From NCBI GenBank assembly GCA_900318255.1, contig ONJX01000016.1, positions 17,073-81,072 of the forward strand: DNA of 64,000 nucleotides. The letters are read 5' to 3'. Positions 58,597-64,000 of the stretch are shown piece after piece. A program made the position numbers and the translations under genes. Every line of letters begins with the position of its first letter. Position 1 is the stretch's first letter. The notes under the pieces were generated by a model. It was given only the letters and a program-made list of their open reading frames with translations, did not search any database and was not told the origin of the DNA. Source of the stretch: an uncultured Prevotellaceae bacterium. Its GTDB lineage: Bacteria > Bacteroidota > Bacteroidia > Bacteroidales > Muribaculaceae.

Positions 58597-60270
58597 GTGA
58601 AAAAGATTTTTTATATAATAACACTTATCTTAACACTTTGCATGGCGATGGGCTGCGGCCGCAGTGTGGATGAGCGGCTAGTGCTCGCCGACTCGCTCAT
58701 GTGGACCGCCCCCGACAGCTCGCTGGCCATCCTCAATGCCATCCTCAATGCCATCGACCGCGACTCGCTAGGCGACGACGAGAACCTCGCCTACCACGCC
58801 CTGCTGCTCACACAGGCACAGTTCCGTGTGGACTATGCCATACCCTACGACTCCTTAATTAATTATGCCATTGACTGCTACGACGACAACCACAACCGTG
58901 AGCACTACACCCGCGCGTTATTATATAAAGGTGCTTACTATGAGGTTCACGACAACCCCGTCGAGGCGATAAAGTGGTACAAGCGAGCCGAGGACAACGC
59001 CGACACCACCGACTACCGCAACCTCGCGCAAATCAATCTGCGCATGGGAAAGATCTATAATAATAGCTATATAACAACAGGGGAAGATATTTCGAAATTT
59101 AAGAAAGCACTATATTATTACCGAAAGCTGCGTCAAAGAGAGCTTGAGTTGTTATGCCTATTATATATAGGAGAGAAAATGCGTGTTTCAAGCGACCCCA
59201 AAACTGTTGAATATTTACTTCAAGCCAAGGACTTAGCTACTGAATTGCGAGATACAGTTTCTATAGTTAATTCCATGCAGATTCTTAGCCGTCACTATCT
59301 ATATGACAGCTGCTATGCAGAAGCCCACCGAACCAACCAGTTATGCATAGCATCTTATCCTAACCACATTACTGAGGACATCATTCTTGATGAGGCACGA
59401 GTTTTTGCAAAACTTGGGGAAACAGATTCAGCAGCAATGTACTTGAATCTTGTTAAATCTCCAATTGCATATGATCTGTCACATGTATATCGATTATATA
59501 CAATAGCTGACATTTCTTTGGCCAAAGGTGACAAAATGCAGTATATCAAGAATAAAAGAATTGCCGATTCTATCTGTGACGTTGTTCAGATAAAACGAGA
59601 CAGACTAAAGCTGCCACAAGAAGAGAGGATTTTAGAAGAACAACATTTAAAGCAGTCAAAATCAAGAAATAGTCTATTTGCACTAATGTTTGTTTTTCTT
59701 GTTGCACTCATTGTTATTGTAGTTGTTGCATTTTATTTGTATTATTCTAAAAAAAGAAAAGAGTGGAGGAATTTGATTGTTGAGCATAAAAATAAAAATA
59801 GTTTTCTGATTAAAAGAAATATTGAAATGTCAGGAGTAAACATGGAATGTAAGGCTGCCATTTCTGACATTCTTAAGAAAATAGACCAATTGGTTCAAAT
59901 GCAGCAAAGCTATTCTAATGATGTATTCTCAAGTAAGTTCGAGAGGTCGTTCATGCTAAACAAGAAGAATGAAGACAAAATAGGGACAGGTGATTTCTGG
60001 TTGAATATGCAAAGTCTGGCTGATGCTACTTTTGGAAAAGGCTTAAAGAGCCTTCAAGAGAGATACCCTAAGCTGTCTAAAGACGATTTATATATTATTG
60101 CTTTGAAATTTTTAGGCTTTTCTTATATCACAATTGCGGTTTGTATGAGATATAAAGACAAGTCATATGTAAGCAAAAAAAAGAAAAGGATTCTTAAGAA
60201 GTTAGGATTAGATATGTCCTTTGATGAGTTTATTGAACAATTGAAGGCTGAAGAATCAGAAGAGAATTAA
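58597..60270 (+). CDS. Membrane-anchored TPR transcription regulator with C-terminal HTH
   Basis: A 557-residue one-component regulator. The start is a GTG. The signal segment ends at AMGC (Cys20), so it may be lipidated. TPR-like repeats (about 30-350) would lie in the periplasm, a membrane helix spans about 358-380, and a coiled region follows. The C-terminal helix-turn-helix is of the LuxR/sigma-region-4 type (LSKDDLYIIALKFLGFSYIT, then SYVSKKKKRILKKLG). The DNA is GC-rich up to about 59045 and AT-rich after, a sharp change within the gene. Direct repeats that could be its operator lie at 60390-60476. Confidence 0.82.
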   Translation: MKKIFYIITLILTLCMAMGCGRSVDERLVLADSLMWTAPDSSLAILNAILNAIDRDSLGDDENLAYHALLLTQAQFRVDYAIPYDSLINYAIDCYDDNHNREHYTRALLYKGAYYEVHDNPVEAIKWYKRAEDNADTTDYRNLAQINLRMGKIYNNSYITTGEDISKFKKALYYYRKLRQRELELLCLLYIGEKMRVSSDPKTVEYLLQAKDLATELRDTVSIVNSMQILSRHYLYDSCYAEAHRTNQLCIASYPNHITEDIILDEARVFAKLGETDSAAMYLNLVKSPIAYDLSHVYRLYTIADISLAKGDKMQYIKNKRIADSICDVVQIKRDRLKLPQEERILEEQHLKQSKSRNSLFALMFVFLVALIVIVVVAFYLYYSKKRKEWRNLIVEHKNKNSFLIKRNIEMSGVNMECKAAISDILKKIDQLVQMQQSYSNDVFSSKFERSFMLNKKNEDKIGTGDFWLNMQSLADATFGKGLKSLQERYPKLSKDDLYIIALKFLGFSYITIAVCMRYKDKSYVSKKKKRILKKLGLDMSFDEFIEQLKAEESEEN

Positions 60271-60389
60271 GAAAATCTTGTTAATGATATTTCTTTAAGA
60301 AATTGAGTTTATAAGGTTAGTTTCATTCAGTCATTAGATGTGTAATCAATAATGCTAAAATGCCAGGCGTTATGGACGCTTTACTACAT

Positions 60390-60476
60390 TGTCCTAATCT
60401 CCTCAAATTTTGTCCTAAAAAGCTAAAACATAAAGACCATAAAACCAGTGTATTATTTCAAAAATGTCCTAAAAAG
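60390..60476 (+). promoter_or_regulatory. Three TGTCCTAA direct repeats (candidate operator)
   Basis: TGTCCTAA at 60390-60397, and TGTCCTAAAAAG at 60411-60422 and 60465-60476. The last lies 3 bases upstream of the -33 element of the following promoter. Spacings are 21 and 54 bases, roughly whole helical turns. Confidence 0.55.
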
Positions 60477-60479
60477 AAA

Positions 60480-60512
60480 TTTGTATTCATAGTTGCAAAT
60501 TATGTAACTTTG
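60480..60512 (+). promoter_or_regulatory. Promoter after the regulator gene
   Basis: TTTG at 60480-60483, a 21-base spacer, and TAACTTTG at 60505-60512, 23 bases before the ATG at 60536. Confidence 0.7.
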
Positions 60513-60535
60513 CAAAGTTTTTAAAAGATAAAATT

Positions 60536-60867
60536 ATGAAAAAAAACTTTACAGCTTTAGCGATTGTATTATTGTTTGTGCTTAGCATTTTTGCTAATGA
60601 AAGAGAAATTGTTCTTGGACACACTAACCTTGGTAATGGCAACAACCAAATCTATGTTGACCCGCCACGGGTGACCTACGATGAAGAGCTTAACGAGCTC
60701 ACAGTATATTTTGGCAGCACTGGCACTGTGGACATCGAGTATGTTGACACGGCTGCGTGTTCCAGAGCGGAGCCAAGGTCAAGATTGAGTCTGGAAATGT
60801 TGAAGTTATTGGTAAATTCACCGCAGAACTAGGTTCAAAAGTGGAAATGACAAAATTTGTTGATTAA
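60536..60867 (+). pseudogene. Short secreted protein with a frameshift
   Basis: The first frame (60536-60832) starts with a signal peptide (MKKNFTALAIVLLFVLSIFA) and has a beta-rich body ending in TVDIEYVDTA. After about 60750 it becomes non-biological-looking (CSRAEPRSR). One base off, the sequence reads VFQSGAKVKIESGNVEVIGK and then a short tail to a stop at 60865-60867, which looks like a genuine beta-rich continuation. I do not recognise the family with confidence; the start resembles small DUF3244-type proteins. It could be a pseudogene, a sequencing error or a variable gene. Confidence 0.65.
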
Positions 60868-60930
60868 TAAACAACACCAATGGCATTGACTCGTTATTAT
60901 TAAGCCCCCCTAATTTAAAAAAGTACCTTT

Positions 60931-61701
60931 ATGAGAAAATGTTTAATTATTCTTATTTCGGCTTTCACATTTTTGGAAGCTTACAGTCAGAACTGTCCTT
61001 CACGTTTTGACATATTGCCAGTCCATGTGACTGGAAAGTCCCGCAAATATAAGTTGAATCTTGTACTCAATAACAACAGCCAGAACTTAAATAGTTTTGT
61101 TTTTGAAGTGTCAAAGCCATCATCAGCGAGATGGGCAGTTATAGATGAAGTTCAGAACACCTATTTCACAGCCGAAGGTTATGGTAAAAACATTCTTGCT
61201 AACTGGGAGAGCCATAGTGATGAGGAACGAGATCAAGAATTGTATCAACATTGCTCTGTTTTGTCTAAAACTGAAAATGACAATCTTTTAGCAATAGAAA
61301 TCCTCAGTACTCCTGATTGTCCTTTCTTCCCATGTGACGAGGAAATCATAGTCGGTGAATTTGCCATAGATATGTCTGACTGTGAAGACGGTGAATATTC
61401 TTTGTGGACGACAACGAAATGTTCATTTAGCTATATAGATGACCTTGATGGCAACTGCACAATACCTAGTGAAGTATTTCCCTTTATTTTGTATAAACTA
61501 GGTGATTTGGTCTCTGTAGCGTCGTGGTTCCCTCTTGACGACTATGATGGTGTTGAAGAAATTGAGAAGTCTAAGACCATCGCAGGTGTTAAATACTACA
61601 ACCTCGCCGGTGTGGAGAGCGCCGAGCCGCAGCCGGGCATCAGCATCAAGGTGACGACCTGGAGCGACGGCACGCGCACGAGCGAGAAAATGGTGCGCTG
61701 A
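60931..61701 (+). CDS. Secreted protein with a T9SS-like C-terminal tail
   Basis: A 256-residue protein with a signal peptide (MRKCLIILISAFTFLEAYSQ) and a beta-rich body of unknown function with several Cys. Its last 40 residues (GVKYYNLAGVESAEP, then GISIKVTTWSDG, ending SEKMVR) resemble the C-terminal sorting tails of Bacteroidales exported proteins. The tail DNA (from about 61595) is clearly GC-richer than the body. Close to sprA, it is a plausible T9SS cargo. Confidence 0.72.
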   Translation: MRKCLIILISAFTFLEAYSQNCPSRFDILPVHVTGKSRKYKLNLVLNNNSQNLNSFVFEVSKPSSARWAVIDEVQNTYFTAEGYGKNILANWESHSDEERDQELYQHCSVLSKTENDNLLAIEILSTPDCPFFPCDEEIIVGEFAIDMSDCEDGEYSLWTTTKCSFSYIDDLDGNCTIPSEVFPFILYKLGDLVSVASWFPLDDYDGVEEIEKSKTIAGVKYYNLAGVESAEPQPGISIKVTTWSDGTRTSEKMVR

Positions 61702-61722
61702 CATAAAAGCTCGTGCTGCGAT

Positions 61723-62019
61723 TCATGTCAATAGACATAAGAACATAAGAATACATAAATAGATAGTCAGGTCGAGGTCGAGCACATAGCATGCAAGTAA
61801 TCTCTGAAGCCGACGCATGTTCGACTCCTTGTCAACTGCGGTGGGCATCGCATTGGCGAGCCTTACAAGGCTCACGGTCTGTGCCTTGACAAGCGCCTCG
61901 AGCAGCAGAGCCATCAATTTTATGCGCGCCAGGTTCATAGATTTTCCAAAATGCTCTTGCATGATTGGAACAAGTTTGCTAATTTTGCCTCTGTTCTTGG
62001 AATCAGTAGCTTTCTTCAT
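61723..62019 (-). pseudogene. IS4-family transposase fragment
   Basis: Residues 1-85 match the N-terminal part of IS4-type transposases (IMQEHFGKSMNLARIKLMAL, then MRRLQRLLACYVLDLDL). After about 61765 the similarity stops and about a dozen unrelated residues follow to the stop. The catalytic DDE domain is absent, so it is a remnant of an insertion that was cut or recombined. Confidence 0.78.
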
Positions 62020-62238
62020 CTGAAAAATTGGTACTTTTTCTTTACAAAGTTACTATTCCCAAGGACTTATACAACACTTAACTACTTGATAATCAGTTAA
62101 TTAGAGTTGAATTTTTAACTTTTTGTCATGTACTAAACTACTAAATAATAAGAATTTAGAAACAATAAAAAACGAAGAGTCATGGAAACGAATAAACTAA
62201 AAGTTCTTTTTTGCTATTTGATTAATAATGTCGGGATT

Positions 62239-63861
62239 ATGAAATCAAGAGTAATGATATTTTTAATGATTGTTACATTTATTCCTGCTTCACTTCTCGC
62301 TCAATTTTTCGCACCTGCCGATTTTGTGGAGGACGGTATTGCATATCAGATTTTGGGAGATGGCGAATCGGTTGGTGTTCATGCTAAGACCACATGGCCA
62401 GGTATGAGTGTTAACTATAATATAGATGTTATAGATATCCCAAGCCATGTGTTCTCTACGCAATTCAACAAGGAATATATAGTCAAGAAAATCAATGAAC
62501 AGGCTTTTTTTTCTAGCCCTGAACATGTGAAATATATAACAATCCCTGAGACTATTGAGAGTATTGAAGATCTAGCATTTGCAAACACCGCTGTTGAGAT
62601 GCATAATTACACCGATATGGTTGGTCACCAATGGTATGGATATGAAAGTACCGTTGACAACATGTTTTTCTATAACGCTAAACAATGCACCATCGGTGCA
62701 AATGCTTTTTCACATGACTATACTCTTAGTTTTGATAATTCTTCAATCGTTGGTTCGATAGTTTATTGCTATTTTCGTGTTGGCAATGAAGTGGAGCAGT
62801 TGCCTACGGGATTGCCATATTATGACATGACCGATGAAACGCTCTATATCCCCGACAATGTTCAAGTTTTAAAAGAAAAGTCCTTAAACGGAAAATGTGG
62901 AACACTGGTTGTGGGCAAAGGTGTCACTAGTATTTCTAATAACGCATTCGAAAACAATGTTCATTTACCAAAGGTGTATTGCACAAAAGAAACCCCTCCA
63001 AATGTCCCATCTTATTATCATTTACCCATTGATACATTGTATGTGCCAGTTGGCAAGGCTGTAGCATATCAAAGAGCCAATGGCTGGAAATATGCAACAA
63101 CCATAATTGAGAAGGAGTATATCACTGTCCAGTCTTTAGATTTGGGATATAATGAGATCTCAATTTATAAGGGTGAAAGTTTGCGTTTCAACCCTACACC
63201 TTACCCCTTAAATTCCACTGCCTTTGAAGAGAGGGGGAATGGTATAACAAAAATGGTTGCCCGGAGCGTCGAGAATCCAGACCACTTAATTCATTTAACG
63301 AATGAGACATTTGAAGCGACAGAGGAGGGAGAATATGATATCACAGCCTATGTTGACACTGTTGTCGCTAAATGCCATGTCATCGTCTTGCCTGAATATC
63401 AAGGCAATGTTCAATGTGTGAGAATCCAACATGGGGGAGCCGATTTAGAGTCAAAAGTCATAAAAGAAGGAGAATCATTAAATCTTGAAGCACTAATTTA
63501 TCCTGCCAATTCAGCAGATGTTGCTCAGTATCAAGTCGTGGACTGGACTTCAAGTGACAATGTCATAGCTAGTGTGTCTGATAGCGGAACAGTTTTGGGA
63601 CTGGCCGAAGGAGAGTGCGACATTACAGTGACAATCAAGAACAGCAACACTGGCAACGAGCTTAGCGACATGTGCCACATAGTAGTTGACAAAACCGATG
63701 CCATAGACCACATCACCGTTGAGCCTCTTGAGAACTGCTTTGTTGATGTCTATACTATGCAGGGGCAACTGCTGAGGCATCGTGCTCCGCTCGAGACCGC
63801 TACGCAAGGTTTGGCTCCAGGCATCTACATTGTGGGCCACAAGAAGGTGATGGTGAGGTGA
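62239..63861 (+). CDS. Secreted BspA/Ig-like protein with a C-terminal sorting tail
   Basis: A protein of 540 residues. The signal peptide is MKSRVMIFLMIVTFIPASLL; an upstream ATG at 62182 would add 19 residues before it. LRR_5/BspA-like segments follow (VKKINEQAFFSSPEHVKYI, GVTSISNNAFENNVHLP), then a BIG2-type Ig-like domain (WTSSDNVIASVSDSGTVLGL). The last 55 residues form a T9SS-type tail (FVDVYTMQGQLL, ending GIYIVGHKKVMVR). The tail is GC-richer than the AT-rich body. Confidence 0.82.
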   Translation: MKSRVMIFLMIVTFIPASLLAQFFAPADFVEDGIAYQILGDGESVGVHAKTTWPGMSVNYNIDVIDIPSHVFSTQFNKEYIVKKINEQAFFSSPEHVKYITIPETIESIEDLAFANTAVEMHNYTDMVGHQWYGYESTVDNMFFYNAKQCTIGANAFSHDYTLSFDNSSIVGSIVYCYFRVGNEVEQLPTGLPYYDMTDETLYIPDNVQVLKEKSLNGKCGTLVVGKGVTSISNNAFENNVHLPKVYCTKETPPNVPSYYHLPIDTLYVPVGKAVAYQRANGWKYATTIIEKEYITVQSLDLGYNEISIYKGESLRFNPTPYPLNSTAFEERGNGITKMVARSVENPDHLIHLTNETFEATEEGEYDITAYVDTVVAKCHVIVLPEYQGNVQCVRIQHGGADLESKVIKEGESLNLEALIYPANSADVAQYQVVDWTSSDNVIASVSDSGTVLGLAEGECDITVTIKNSNTGNELSDMCHIVVDKTDAIDHITVEPLENCFVDVYTMQGQLLRHRAPLETATQGLAPGIYIVGHKKVMVR

Positions 63862-63901
63862 TGATCTCTATAGCCATAATGCGCTATTTATGTTGAACAG
63901 C

Positions 63902-64000
63902 ATCGAGTAGGTCGGGAAACGAAAGTTTTCTGACCTACTTTCGTTTCCTTTCCTCTCACACCACCGTACGTGCCGTTCGGCATACGGCGGTTTAATTTGT
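63902..64000 (-). mobile_element. 3' end of a group II intron, continuing past the window
   Basis: Read on the minus strand, 63992-63959 forms a 34-nt domain V hairpin (ACCGCCGTATGCC, loop GAAC, then GGCACGTACGGTGGT). After GTGAGAGG comes a domain VI-like stem ending CCTACTCGAT, a common intron 3' end. The boundary is placed at 63902. The reverse-transcriptase gene would lie beyond position 64000. The flanking 63862-63901 is 3' exon. Confidence 0.82.

Noticed and set aside
60918..62042. AAAAAGTACC near 60918 and its inverse near 62033 as ends of a mobile element
   Set aside because: Only 10 bases match in an AT-rich setting, no target duplication is seen, and the interval contains an unrelated gene.

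Overview
The window reads as a chromosome segment of a gut-type Bacteroidales, and a Muribaculaceae-like organism fits best. The grounds are: promoters of the Bacteroidetes form TTTG, 19-21 bases, then TAnnTTTG; a tmRNA tag ending in YALAA; a Na+-translocating NADH:quinone reductase operon; an ExbB-ExbD-ExbD-TonB operon; a type 9 secretion SprA gene next to ruvA; and BspA-type, FISUMP-type and dockerin-bearing surface proteins. The genus is inferred from gene content only.

Layout. 0-4.5 kb: cytidylate-kinase-like protein, small secreted protein, BspA-like leucine-rich-repeat protein, metallo-beta-lactamase-fold lipoprotein. 4.5-10.5 kb: nqrABCDEF on the minus strand. 11-18.7 kb: energy-transduction operon (exbB, two exbD, tonB), then a zinc-ribbon membrane protein, a small membrane protein, a PstS-like lipoprotein and a TPR protein. 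18.7-25 kb: subtilisin-like protease with a dockerin tail, then recJ-recQ. 25-32 kb: tmRNA (ssrA), umuDC, htpG and a clpC that lacks the Clp N-domain. 32-38 kb: wecB, galE, lepA, a GH13 amylase lipoprotein. 37.8-45.5 kb: nitroreductase and acetyltransferase, then a run of transglutaminase, NlpC/P60, dipeptide epimerase, SGNH hydrolase and MBOAT genes, which together suggest murein-peptide processing plus O-acetylation. 45.5-47.6 kb: a frameshifted two-domain FISUMP gene with a structured leader, bracketed by a perfect 87-bp direct repeat. 47.6-58.6 kb: feoAB fusion (minus), ruvA and sprA. 58.6-64 kb: a membrane-anchored TPR/HTH regulator followed by secreted-protein genes, an IS4 transposase remnant and the 3' end of a group II intron that runs out of the window.

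The central blocks are ordinary housekeeping. The accessory signal is concentrated at 45.5-47.6 kb and 58.6-64 kb. There, AT-rich gene bodies are joined inside genes to GC-richer ends, two genes carry single-base frameshifts, TGTCCT-type direct repeats precede a promoter beside a one-component regulator, and mobile-element debris lies nearby. I infer a variable surface-protein locus next to the T9SS gene sprA. A second unexplained theme is a set of tracts of imperfect 7-base repeats just downstream of stop codons. No CRISPR array, prophage, rRNA or ordinary tRNA was seen.
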